Source: AP-15 sp963797115
GTDB taxonomy: Bacteria > Pseudomonadota > Alphaproteobacteria > ATCC43930 > CGMCC-115725
Assembly: GCA_963797115.1 (NCBI GenBank)
Contig: CAWCOH010000001.1
Coordinates: 2,108,001 to 2,172,000 of the forward strand
Length of the DNA: 64,000 nucleotides
Reading direction: 5' to 3'
Part shown: piece by piece, positions 18,154 to 26,565 of the stretch
Numbering within the stretch: position 1 is the stretch's first letter
How the letters are laid out: each line of letters begins with the position of its first letter
Program-made: the position numbers and the translations under genes
The notes under the pieces: model-generated
Seen by the model: the letters and a program-made list of their open reading frames with translations, nothing else
Databases searched by the model: none
Told to the model about the DNA's origin: nothing

Positions 18154-19460
18154 AGGACGTGCTCGCCGACATCTGCACCGAGAAGCGCGCCCATGTCGCT
18201 CAGGCGAAGGCCGTGCTCTCCGAGAACGCACTGCTCGCCTCCCTCGCCGAGACGCCGCCGCCGCGGCCCTTCGCAGCCGCGCTGGAACGCCACCTCGCCG
18301 AGGGACGCTATGGTCTGATCGCCGAGATCAAAAAGGCATCGCCGAGCGCCGGGCTGATCCGCAGCGACTTCGACCCGTCGGCCTTGGCACGGGCCTACGC
18401 GGCCGGCGGGGCGAGCTGTCTCTCGGTGCTGACCGATGAGCCCTATTTCCAGGGCAGCGACGACGATCTGCGAGCGGCACGTAGGCAGGTCGAATTGCCG
18501 GTGCTGCGAAAGGATTTCATTCTCGACCCCTACCAGATTGTGGAGACCCGCTACATCGGTGGGGATTGCGTCCTGCTGATCATGGCGGCGCTGTCCGACC
18601 CGATGGCGTCCGAGCTTGCCGCGGCCGCGGCCGAACTCGGCCTCGACGTGCTGGCCGAGGTGCATGACGGGGCCGAGCTCGACCGCGCCTTGCGGCTTGG
18701 GGTGCGGATGATCGGCATCAACAACCGCGATCTGAAGACGCTCCGGACGGATCTTGCCAAGACCGAGAGGCTGGCCCCCCAGGTGCCCCCGGACCGGCTC
18801 GTTGTCGCCGAAAGCGGGATCCGCCGGCCCGAAGATCTCGACCGCCTCGCTGTCGCCGGGGCGCGCTGTTTTCTGGTCGGCGAAACCTTGATGCGCGAGA
18901 CCGACCTCGCTGCGGCGACGCTGCACTTGCTGCGCCTTCCACCCCCTCCCTACCCTCCCCCGCTTGCGGAGGAGGGTAGGGAGCGGGCGTTCACCCATCT
19001 CGACGGGGAGGGCCGGGCGCGGATGGTCGACATTTCCGACAAAGCGGAGACCGATCGAATGGCGGTCGCCGTGGCGCGCGTTTTGATGCGCAGGGAGACG
19101 CTCGATCGCATCCGATCGGGCGACGTCGCCAAAGGCGACGTGCTCGCGGCCGCACGACTCGCCGGCATCATGGCGGCTAAGCGCACGTCAGAACTGATCC
19201 CATTATGCCATCCGCTTGCGCTGACCTCGGTTGGTCTTGAGCTGGCCTGCGTGCCGGAACGTTCGGCGGTCGAGATCACCGCGACCTGCCGATTACGCGG
19301 GCGTACCGGGGTCGAGATGGAGGCGCTGACCGCGGCAAGTGTCGCCGCCCTGACCGTTTATGACATGTGTAAGGCCGTCGACCGTGGAATGGTCGTCTCC
19401 GATCTGCGCCTCTTGCGCAAATCGGGCGGGCGGTCGGGGGACTGGGAGGCAGAGCCGTGA
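18150..19460 (+). CDS. trpC-moaC: TrpC-MoaC fusion: indole-glycerol-phosphate synthase / cyclic pyranopterin monophosphate synthase
   Basis: One open frame of 436 residues joins two normally separate enzymes. Residues 1-261 are TrpC, with EIKKASPS, VLRKDFI, GINNRDL and ESGI, and close the indole ring in tryptophan synthesis. Residues about 280-436 are MoaC, with HMVD-type RMVDIS, KRTSELIPLCHPL, and GVEMEALTAASVAALTVYDM, acting in molybdenum cofactor synthesis. Between them is an odd linker (RLPPPPYPPPLAEEGRER) encoded by a palindromic repeat. No stop codon separates the parts. The only in-frame ATG for a free MoaC is at 19023, with GGGGAGGG upstream, and it would lose the first strand (FTHLD). 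So either a true fusion or a late internal start. The stop overlaps moeA by four bases. Confidence 0.9.
   Translation: MKDVLADICTEKRAHVAQAKAVLSENALLASLAETPPPRPFAAALERHLAEGRYGLIAEIKKASPSAGLIRSDFDPSALARAYAAGGASCLSVLTDEPYFQGSDDDLRAARRQVELPVLRKDFILDPYQIVETRYIGGDCVLLIMAALSDPMASELAAAAAELGLDVLAEVHDGAELDRALRLGVRMIGINNRDLKTLRTDLAKTERLAPQVPPDRLVVAESGIRRPEDLDRLAVAGARCFLVGETLMRETDLAAATLHLLRLPPPPYPPPLAEEGRERAFTHLDGEGRARMVDISDKAETDRMAVAVARVLMRRETLDRIRSGDVAKGDVLAAARLAGIMAAKRTSELIPLCHPLALTSVGLELACVPERSAVEITATCRLRGRTGVEMEALTAASVAALTVYDMCKAVDRGMVVSDLRLLRKSGGRSGDWEAEP
18946..18983. repeat. palindromic element inside the trpC-moaC frame
   Basis: The arms are CTCCCTACCCTCCCCCGC and GCGGAGGAGGGTAGGGAG around a TT, 18 base pairs with one mismatch. 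The element falls exactly between the TrpC and MoaC domains and encodes the Pro-rich linker. It looks like the dispersed intergenic palindromes of alphaproteobacterial genomes rather than coding sequence. Confidence 0.8.
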
Positions 19461-20671
19461 TTTCCGTCGAAGAAGCGCTGGCGCGTTTGCTCGAACCGCT
19501 CGAGACGCTGCCGCCCGAGCAAATATCCCTGGTCGACGGGTTGGGGCGAGTCCTCGCCGAAGATGTCGCGGCGCGCCGCACACAACCGCCTTTTGCCGTC
19601 TCGGCAATGGACGGCTACGCGGTCCGCGCCGAGGATCTGGCGAGCATCCCGGTCGAGTTGCGCATCGTCGCCGAGGTGCCGGCCGGGGCCGGATTCGGCG
19701 GGCATGTCGGAACCGGCGAGGCAGCCCGCATCTTCACCGGGGCACCCTTGCCGGCAGGCACCGACACGATCGTAATCCAGGAGGACACCGAACGCGACGG
19801 CGATCGGGTCCGGGTGCTCGAAGGCGCACCACGCGGCCGCTATGTCCGCCGCGAGGGACTCGATTTCGCCGAAGGCGACGAACTGCTGCGCTTGGGGCGG
19901 CGGCTGACTGCACGCGACGTCGGCTTACTGGCTGCGATGAACCGGCCCTGGCTCTTCGTCCATCGCCGGCCGCGCATCGGCATCCTGTCGACCGGCGACG
20001 AAATCGTCATGCCGGGCGACCCGATCGGACCGCATCAGATCGTCAGCTCCAACAGCCTCTCGCTCGCCGCCTTTGTCGCCGCTTGCGGCGGCGTGCCGGT
20101 GTCGGCCGGTAACGCCCCGGACGATCCCGAAGCGCTTCGTCGGATCGCCTTCGCGACGAGCGGGGTCGACCTCCTGGTTACGACCGGCGGGGTGTCGGTC
20201 GGCGAGCACGACCTGGTGCGCGAGGCGCTTGCCGCAGACGGTTTCGAGCTCGATTTCTGGCAGATCGCGATGCGGCCAGGGAAGCCGCTGATGGTCGGGC
20301 GCTATCGCGGAACGCCGATGGTGGGCCTCCCCGGCAATCCGGTTTCGACCCTGGTCTGCTCTCTGCTCTTTCTAAAGCCGGCGCTCGACCGCCTGAGCGG
20401 CGCCGCAGCAGAGACGGAAGCACCGGACACCGCGCGACTTGGCAGGGCGCTCCCGAAGAACGACGGGCGGCAGGATTATCTCCGCTCACGCCTCGCGCAA
20501 TCTGCGGACGGCGGGCTCGAGGCCTTCCCGTTCGAGGTGCAGGACAGCTCGATGATGCGAACGCTTGCCGCCGCCGACTGCCTGGTCGTCCGCCCGCCCC
20601 ACGCCCCCGCTGTCGCGGCCGGGACCGTAGTGCCGATCGTTCGATTTCCTGGCGGATCGCTGCCGATCTGA
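19457..20671 (+). CDS. moeA: molybdopterin molybdenumtransferase
   Basis: MoeA (404 residues) inserts molybdate into adenylylated molybdopterin. It has the N-terminal AVSAMDGYAVRAEDL, the ILSTGDEIV and TTGGVSVGEHDLV motifs of the MoCF-binding domain, MRPGKPLMVG, and GLPGNPVST. The length is normal. It starts at a GTG that overlaps the stop of the trpC-moaC fusion, so tryptophan and molybdenum-cofactor genes form one operon. Confidence 0.96.
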   Translation: MISVEEALARLLEPLETLPPEQISLVDGLGRVLAEDVAARRTQPPFAVSAMDGYAVRAEDLASIPVELRIVAEVPAGAGFGGHVGTGEAARIFTGAPLPAGTDTIVIQEDTERDGDRVRVLEGAPRGRYVRREGLDFAEGDELLRLGRRLTARDVGLLAAMNRPWLFVHRRPRIGILSTGDEIVMPGDPIGPHQIVSSNSLSLAAFVAACGGVPVSAGNAPDDPEALRRIAFATSGVDLLVTTGGVSVGEHDLVREALAADGFELDFWQIAMRPGKPLMVGRYRGTPMVGLPGNPVSTLVCSLLFLKPALDRLSGAAAETEAPDTARLGRALPKNDGRQDYLRSRLAQSADGGLEAFPFEVQDSSMMRTLAAADCLVVRPPHAPAVAAGTVVPIVRFPGGSLPI

Positions 20672-20701
20672 GCTGCTCTGCCGATGCTTGACGGCGGAGG
20701 C

Positions 20702-20716
20702 GAACGCAAGTAGAAC
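20702..20716 (+). promoter_or_regulatory. LexA operator (SOS box)
   Basis: GAAC-GCAAGTA-GAAC matches the alphaproteobacterial SOS box GAAC-N7-GAAC exactly. It lies 50 bases before the lexA start, as expected for autorepression. Confidence 0.88.
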
Positions 20717-20766
20717 ACACCCCGGCGTTTAGGATTCGTTCCGCACTGCGGAATAGGGGGTGTGCC

Positions 20767-21474
20767 ATGCTCACCAAGAAGCAACGCGAACTTCTGATCT
20801 TCATTAACCAGCGGCTGACCGCCACGGGTGTCTCGCCGTCGTTCGACGAGATGAAGGATGCCTTGTGCCTCAAATCAAAATCCGGAATCCACCGGCTCGT
20901 CGGCGGGCTCGAGGAGCGCGGTTTCATCCGGCGGCTGCCGCATCGCGCCCGAGCGTTGGAGGTGGTGAGGCTGCCTGAGGAGAGTGCTGTCGCTGCGCCA
21001 CCGGCCGAACGCGCGCGCTTTTCGCCGACCGTCATTCGCGGAGATTTCACCGGCTCTTTACCAGGTACAGCGGTCGCTCCGGACGTCGAAGCGGTCGATC
21101 TGCCCCTCTACGGCAGGATCGCTGCGGGCACCCCGATCGAGGCGCTGCGCGATCAGAGCACGACGGTCGGGGTGCCGACGAGCCTGCTCGGGCGGGGCGG
21201 CGACCACTATGCTCTTCAGGTCGCCGGTGACAGCATGATTGAGGCCGGGATCCTCGATGGCGACACTGTCATCATCCAGCGCAGCGACACCGCGGAAAGC
21301 GGTTCGGTCGTCGTCGCGCTCATCGACAACGAGGAGGTCACCCTGAAGCGGTTGCGCCGGCGCGGTGCCTCGGTCGCGCTCGAACCGGCCAACAAGTCCT
21401 ACGAGACTCGGATCTTCGGGCCCGACCGCGTCAAGGTTCAGGGCCGCCTGGTTGCCTTGATGCGGCGCTTCTGA
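20767..21474 (+). CDS. lexA: LexA repressor
   Basis: LexA (235 residues) represses SOS genes until RecA triggers self-cleavage. The N-terminal winged helix (MLTKKQRELLIFINQRL, SPSFDEMKDAL) binds DNA. The cleavage bond is A120-G121 in GRIAAGTP. The catalytic dyad is S156 (AGDSMIEAG) and K194 (VTLKRL). A GGGGGTG ribosome site precedes the ATG, and an SOS box lies upstream. The linker between domains is longer than in E. coli, as is usual in alphaproteobacteria. Confidence 0.97.
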   Translation: MLTKKQRELLIFINQRLTATGVSPSFDEMKDALCLKSKSGIHRLVGGLEERGFIRRLPHRARALEVVRLPEESAVAAPPAERARFSPTVIRGDFTGSLPGTAVAPDVEAVDLPLYGRIAAGTPIEALRDQSTTVGVPTSLLGRGGDHYALQVAGDSMIEAGILDGDTVIIQRSDTAESGSVVVALIDNEEVTLKRLRRRGASVALEPANKSYETRIFGPDRVKVQGRLVALMRRF

Positions 21475-21603
21475 TCGCTGTCGGAGCAGCCGCGATAATC
21501 TCGAAACATAATGCCATGATCTTTTGCGCCTTTTGGCGGCGCGGCTGAAGAGCGGATCCAGTTACAGACTCCGGCAGCCGCAGGCGTAATGCGGGAGGAA
21601 ACG

Positions 21604-23235
21604 ATGCACGGATTGATGTCGGGCCGGCCGCTCCTCGTATCGGCGATCCTCACGCATGCCGGTCTTTATCACCGCGATACCGAGATCGTATCGCGAACCG
21701 TCGAGGGGGCCATCCATCGCTACACCTATGCCGAGGCCGAACGCCGGTCCAAGCGCGTCGCCAGCGCGCTACTGAGGCTCGGCATCAAACCCGGCGACCG
21801 AGTGGGCACTCTAGCCTGGAACACCTTCCGCCATTTCGAGCTTTATTACGGCATTTCGGGCATTGGAGCTGTTTGCCACACGATCAACCCGCGTCTGTTC
21901 GATGAGCAGATCATATACATCGTGAACCATGCCGCCGACCGGCTTCTGTTCGTCGACACCACCTTTCTCCCGTTGCTCGAGCGCTTGGCCCGAAGCCTAC
22001 CCACCGATTGCCGGATCGTTTTGATGACCGACGAGGGAGGCGAGCCGGAAAACGACCTGCCGACAATCGCGTGCTATGAGCAGCTGGTTGCGGCCGAGGA
22101 GGACGACTTCGAATGGCCCGAGTTCGACGAGCGGACGGCAGCGTCTCTATGCTACACTTCCGGCACCACGGGCAATCCCAAGGGTGCCCTCTACAGCCAC
22201 CGCTCCACGGTACTACACGCATTCGGTGCCTCACTTCCAGATGCGATACCGGCAGCGGCGCGGGATAGTGTTTGCCCGGTGGTGCCGCTGTTTCACGCTT
22301 GCGGCTGGGGTGTGGCTTACACCGCGCCGATGAACGGGGTGAAGCTCGTCCTCCCTGGCCCGCGCCTGGATGGGCCGAGCCTCTATGAGCTATTCGAAAC
22401 CGAAGGGGTGACGGTAAGTCTCGGTGTGCCGACCGTGTGGCTCGCCTTCGAGGCATATCTCTCTGACGCCGGCCGGCAATGCTCGACATTGCGCCGGCTG
22501 GTCTGCGGCGGGTCGGCGGTGCCGCCGTCATTGATGGAGGCGTTCGAACGCCGAGGCATCGAGTTGGTGCATGCCTGGGGGATGACCGAAATGAGCCCGC
22601 TCGGCACCGTCGCCGCGCTGAAAGCCGAGCATTTCCGCCTCGATCCTGACGCGCAGCGCGCGGTGAAATTGAAGCAGGGCCGACCACCTTTCGGCGTCCA
22701 GTTGAAGATCGTCGACGATGACGGTCGGGTCCAGCCGCATGACGGCAAGTCGATGGGCGAGTTGCTGGTGCGCGGCCCATGGATCGTCAGCGGCTATTTC
22801 AATGATGCCGAAGCGAGCGGGAATGCGGTCGACAGTGACGGCTGGTTTCATACCGGCGACGTCGCGACGATCGATCCCGATGGTTACATGCAGATCACCG
22901 ACCGTCGCAAAGACGTGATCAAATCGGGCGGTGAATGGATCAGTTCGATCGATCTGGAAAACGCAGCTGTCGCGCATGACGATGTCGCCGAGGCCGCGGC
23001 GATTGCCGTGCCTCACCCGCGGTGGGGCGAGCGGCCGTTGCTGATCGTATCGGCCCTGCCCGGCAGGAGGCCGGATCGTGGTATATTGATTGGATTCCTC
23101 AGCCAGCAGTTTCCGCGCTGGATGCTGCCGGATGATGTGGTGATCGTCGACGAGCTTCCCCACACCGCGACGGGCAAGCTGATGAAAACCCGCCTGCGCG
23201 AGATGTTTCGGGACCACGAGCTGCCCGATTGTTGA
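21604..23235 (+). CDS. acyl-CoA ligase, 3-methylmercaptopropionyl-CoA ligase-like
   Basis: A 543-residue AMP-forming acyl-CoA synthetase. It has the P-loop CYTSGTTGNPKGALYSHRS, HAWGMTEMSPLG, the hinge TGDVATIDPDGYMQITDRRKD, and the catalytic Lys in TATGKLMKTRLR near the end. The opening (MHGLMSGRPLL, TEIVSRTVEG, VGTLAWNTFRHFELYYG) resembles the DmdB-like branch acting on methylmercaptopropionate or medium-chain acids, but substrate calls in this family are unreliable. GGAGGA before the ATG at 21604 decides that start over the ATG five codons earlier. It lies alone between lexA and gltX. Confidence 0.85.
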   Translation: MHGLMSGRPLLVSAILTHAGLYHRDTEIVSRTVEGAIHRYTYAEAERRSKRVASALLRLGIKPGDRVGTLAWNTFRHFELYYGISGIGAVCHTINPRLFDEQIIYIVNHAADRLLFVDTTFLPLLERLARSLPTDCRIVLMTDEGGEPENDLPTIACYEQLVAAEEDDFEWPEFDERTAASLCYTSGTTGNPKGALYSHRSTVLHAFGASLPDAIPAAARDSVCPVVPLFHACGWGVAYTAPMNGVKLVLPGPRLDGPSLYELFETEGVTVSLGVPTVWLAFEAYLSDAGRQCSTLRRLVCGGSAVPPSLMEAFERRGIELVHAWGMTEMSPLGTVAALKAEHFRLDPDAQRAVKLKQGRPPFGVQLKIVDDDGRVQPHDGKSMGELLVRGPWIVSGYFNDAEASGNAVDSDGWFHTGDVATIDPDGYMQITDRRKDVIKSGGEWISSIDLENAAVAHDDVAEAAAIAVPHPRWGERPLLIVSALPGRRPDRGILIGFLSQQFPRWMLPDDVVIVDELPHTATGKLMKTRLREMFRDHELPDC

Positions 23236-23266
23236 TATTGGCTCGGCCGCTCCCCATCCTCCGGGA

Positions 23267-24679
23267 ATGACCGTCACCGTCCGCTTCGCCCCCTCGCCCA
23301 CCGGCTTTCTCCACATCGGCGGCGCCCGCACGGCGCTCTTCAACTGGCTTTTCGCGCGGCACCACGGCGGCGTCTTTCGGCTGCGGATCGAGGATACCGA
23401 CCGGACGCGGTCGACACCCGCGGCGGTCTCCGCGATCATTGAGGGGCTGGACTGGCTCGGCCTCTCCTGGGACGGCGAAATCGTCTACCAATCCACCGGG
23501 GCGGCACGACATGCCACGATCGCACGCCAGTTGCTCGCTGCGGGACGCGCCTATAATTGCTATTGCTCGCCGGCTGAGCTCGAGGCGATGCGCGAGCGGG
23601 CCCGCGCCGAGCGGCGCTCGGTGCGCTATGACGGCACGTGGCGAGATCGCGATCCGGCCGAAACTCCGCCCGGCGTACTGCCGGTCATTCGACTGAAAGC
23701 GCCGCAAGAAGGCGAAACGACAATCCACGATCGGGTTCAAGGCGACGTGACGATCGCCAATAATGAACTCGATGATCTGATCATCCTGCGCGCCGACGGC
23801 AGTCCAACCTATAATCTCTCAGTCGTGGTCGACGACCACGACATGGCGGTCACCCATGTCATCCGCGGTGACGATCATCTCAACAATGCCTTTCGGCAGA
23901 CGCAGATCTATCGGGCGCTCGACTGGCCGGTGCCGGAATTCGCCCATGTCCCATTGATCCACGGTCCGGACGGTACAAAGCTGTCGAAGCGACATGGCGC
24001 GTTAGGTGTGGATGCTTACCGCGAGCTCGGCTACCTACCAGAGGCCGTGCGCAACTATCTGTTTCGCCTGGGCTGGAGCCACGGCAACGACGAGATCATA
24101 TCGACCGAGCAGGCGATCGCATGGTTCGACCTCGATGCCGTGGGCCGGGCGCCGGCCCGCTTTGATTTTGCAAAGTTGGACAATCTCAACGGCCATTATA
24201 TCCGGTTAGCCGAAGACGGCCGGTTGGCAGCCTTGGTCGCGGAGCGGCTCGAAGAGATGTTGGGTCAGCCGCTGTCCGAGGCTGATCGCGCTCGGCTGCG
24301 CCGGGCGATGCCGGAACTGAAGCTGCGCCCGAAGACCCTAGCTGAACTGGCGGCCAACGCCCGTTTCTTCGTGACGCAACGGCCTATCTCCCCGGACGGC
24401 AAAGCGGCAAAATTGCTTACTGAGGAAGCTCGCCGAGTCCTCGCCGAGCTGCTGGACGCGCTTGAGCAGATCGTTTGGGAAACGAGCTCGCTCGAACAAA
24501 GGGTTCGAAAATTTGCGGACGAAAAGGGGTTAGGGCTAGGCGCTGTTGCCCAACCGCTGCGCGCTGCGCTCACCGGCTCGGCAGCATCTCCCGGTATTTT
24601 CTGGGTCATGGAGGTGCTCGGGCGTGAGGAGAGCCGCGGTCGGATCGCCGACGCTGCCGAGGCAGTGGCGATGACCTAG
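23267..24679 (+). CDS. gltX: glutamate--tRNA ligase
   Basis: A 470-residue class I synthetase charging tRNA-Glu. It has PSPTGFLHIGGARTALFN (HIGH), RIEDTDR, and GTKLSKRHG (KMSKS), then the helical anticodon-binding region. There is no zinc-type four-cysteine insert. Only a short gap follows the acyl-CoA ligase gene, and citrate synthase follows, as in other alphaproteobacteria. Confidence 0.96.
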   Translation: MTVTVRFAPSPTGFLHIGGARTALFNWLFARHHGGVFRLRIEDTDRTRSTPAAVSAIIEGLDWLGLSWDGEIVYQSTGAARHATIARQLLAAGRAYNCYCSPAELEAMRERARAERRSVRYDGTWRDRDPAETPPGVLPVIRLKAPQEGETTIHDRVQGDVTIANNELDDLIILRADGSPTYNLSVVVDDHDMAVTHVIRGDDHLNNAFRQTQIYRALDWPVPEFAHVPLIHGPDGTKLSKRHGALGVDAYRELGYLPEAVRNYLFRLGWSHGNDEIISTEQAIAWFDLDAVGRAPARFDFAKLDNLNGHYIRLAEDGRLAALVAERLEEMLGQPLSEADRARLRRAMPELKLRPKTLAELAANARFFVTQRPISPDGKAAKLLTEEARRVLAELLDALEQIVWETSSLEQRVRKFADEKGLGLGAVAQPLRAALTGSAASPGIFWVMEVLGREESRGRIADAAEAVAMT

Positions 24680-24769
24680 CCAGCGCGGGTTTGCCAATCG
24701 CGCGAGAGAAGCTTATTTTCCCGATCAAAGTCGGCAACCGCCTGCGGGCACAGCGAAAGAGGTGGATCG

Positions 24770-26083
24770 ATGGACGGGAACAATATCGTCACCGGAACGA
24801 TGACGTTGACCGACAACGCTACCGGAAAATCGGTCGAGCTCCCGGTGATGGGCGGAACGATCGGCCCGCGCGTTATCGACATCCGCAAGCTTTATGCGCA
24901 AACCGGGCACTTCACCTACGATCCCGGGTTCATGGCCACCGCCGCCTGTCGCTCGAGCATCACCTATATCGACGGCGACGAGGGTATCCTGCTGTACCGC
25001 GGCTATCCCATCGAAGAGCTTGCTGCCAAGAGCGACTTCCTCGAGGTCGCCTATCTGCTTCTCAACGGCGAGCTGCCGACTGCCAAGGAGAAGGAACAGT
25101 TTGTCTACGACATCACTCATCACACGATGGTGCACGAGCAGCTGACGACCTTCTTCCGCGGCTTCCGCCGCGACGCGCATCCGATGGCTGTTCTTTGCGG
25201 GGTGGTCGGTGCCCTTTCAGCCTTTTATCATGACTCGACCGATATCCATGATCCTTATCAACGGATGGTTGCGTCGTATCGCCTGATCGCCAAGATGCCG
25301 ACGATCGCGGCCATGGCGTTCAAGTATTCTGCCGGACAGCCCTTCATCTACCCGAAGAACTCGCTGAGCTACGCTGAGAATTTCCTCCATATGACCTGGG
25401 CGGTGCCCTGCGAGGATTATAAGGTCAATCCGGTCCTGGCGCGGGCGATGGACCGTATTTTCATCCTTCATGCCGATCACGAGCAAAACGCGTCAACGGC
25501 GACCGTGCGCAACGCCGGGTCGAGCGGGGCCAACCCGTTTGCCTGCATCGCCGCCGGTATCGCCTCGTTGTGGGGCCCAGCGCATGGCGGCGCCAACGAG
25601 GCCGTGCTCAAAATGCTGGCTCGGATCGGCGACAAATCCGGGATCAAGGAGTTCTTGAGCCACGTCAAGGACAAGAACGACCACGAATTGCTGTTCGGCT
25701 TCGGCCATCGGGTCTACAAAAACTACGATCCTCGAGCCCATGTGCTGCGCGAAAGCTGCCACGAAGTCCTCGACGAGCTCGGCATCAAGGACGAACCGTT
25801 ACTCGACCTCGCGATGGAACTCGAAAAAATCGCGCTCAACGACGATTATTTCATCGAGCGAAAACTCTATCCAAACGTCGATTTCTATTCCGGGATCATT
25901 CTGCGGGCTATGGGGTTCCCGGTTTCGATGTTTACTGTCCTCTTTGCGATCGCACGCACTGTCGGCTGGGTCGCGCAATGGACCGAGATGATCGAGGATC
26001 CGGATTCTAAAATCGGCCGTCCGCGTCAGTTGTTCACCGGTTCGGCCTCGCGTCATTACGTGCCGGTAGAACGGCGCGGCTGA
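24770..26083 (+). CDS. gltA: citrate synthase
   Basis: Citrate synthase (437 residues, hexameric type I length) condenses oxaloacetate and acetyl-CoA. Visible landmarks are YIDGDEGILLYRGYPIEELA, HADHEQNASTATVR with the first catalytic His region, WGPAHGGANEAVLKML, FGHRVYKNYDPRA with the second His, and the Asp-containing NVDFYSGIILRAMG. GAGGTGG lies upstream of the ATG. In related genomes the lipid A operon follows directly; here a restriction-modification gene intervenes. Confidence 0.97.
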   Translation: MDGNNIVTGTMTLTDNATGKSVELPVMGGTIGPRVIDIRKLYAQTGHFTYDPGFMATAACRSSITYIDGDEGILLYRGYPIEELAAKSDFLEVAYLLLNGELPTAKEKEQFVYDITHHTMVHEQLTTFFRGFRRDAHPMAVLCGVVGALSAFYHDSTDIHDPYQRMVASYRLIAKMPTIAAMAFKYSAGQPFIYPKNSLSYAENFLHMTWAVPCEDYKVNPVLARAMDRIFILHADHEQNASTATVRNAGSSGANPFACIAAGIASLWGPAHGGANEAVLKMLARIGDKSGIKEFLSHVKDKNDHELLFGFGHRVYKNYDPRAHVLRESCHEVLDELGIKDEPLLDLAMELEKIALNDDYFIERKLYPNVDFYSGIILRAMGFPVSMFTVLFAIARTVGWVAQWTEMIEDPDSKIGRPRQLFTGSASRHYVPVERRG

Positions 26084-26565
26084 CACCGGGCCTCCCTCCT
26101 CGCCGGCGCATTTGCGGGCGGGGGCTCTGATCTAGGATCGAGAATCCTGCGTTTTATGGTTGTGTGATATATGACGGCCCGCTACACCTGCAGCGGGTCT
26201 GCAACGGGGTTTCGTCCTCAGGTTGTAGGGCTCGAAAATGCGGCGCGACGGCCGGCACCTTCGCTGTTTTTGCAGGAAAATTATCAGCAATCGACGTCGT
26301 CGGCGCCGCAGAAATCCTGGAGCGCGGACGGCGCAGTGGAGCAAAGAACAGCGAAAACCGGCACGCCGGTCCGCTGAAGTTGGCGAGGCAAATGGCGCGA
26401 GGCGGTGTTCGCATGCGACGAAACCGTGTCCATTGCTGATCGGATAATGTTTCTGAAATGACATACGTTGAGCAATTTGTCAAAGACCTAAATCGCAACG
26501 GTCAATCGGGCGCAGAACGGTCGCCGATGGCTGTGCCCTCTGGAACCCGGCCAGTGAGGCCCGTC
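26084..26565. other. intergenic, no gene seen
   Basis: About 480 bases lie between the convergent gltA and restriction-modification genes. Several short frames exist on both strands, but none has a ribosome site with protein-like content. No clear attachment site or inverted repeat marks the junction of the inserted gene. Confidence 0.4.

Noticed and set aside
16998..18998. Long minus-strand open frame (666 codons) opposite trpD and trpC
   Set aside because: It mirrors conserved genes, is rich in Arg, Gly and Pro, and has no motif; a high-GC antisense shadow.
26132..26498. Several overlapping frames of about 110 codons between gltA and the restriction gene
   Set aside because: They lie in different frames of the same bases with no start context or conserved pattern.
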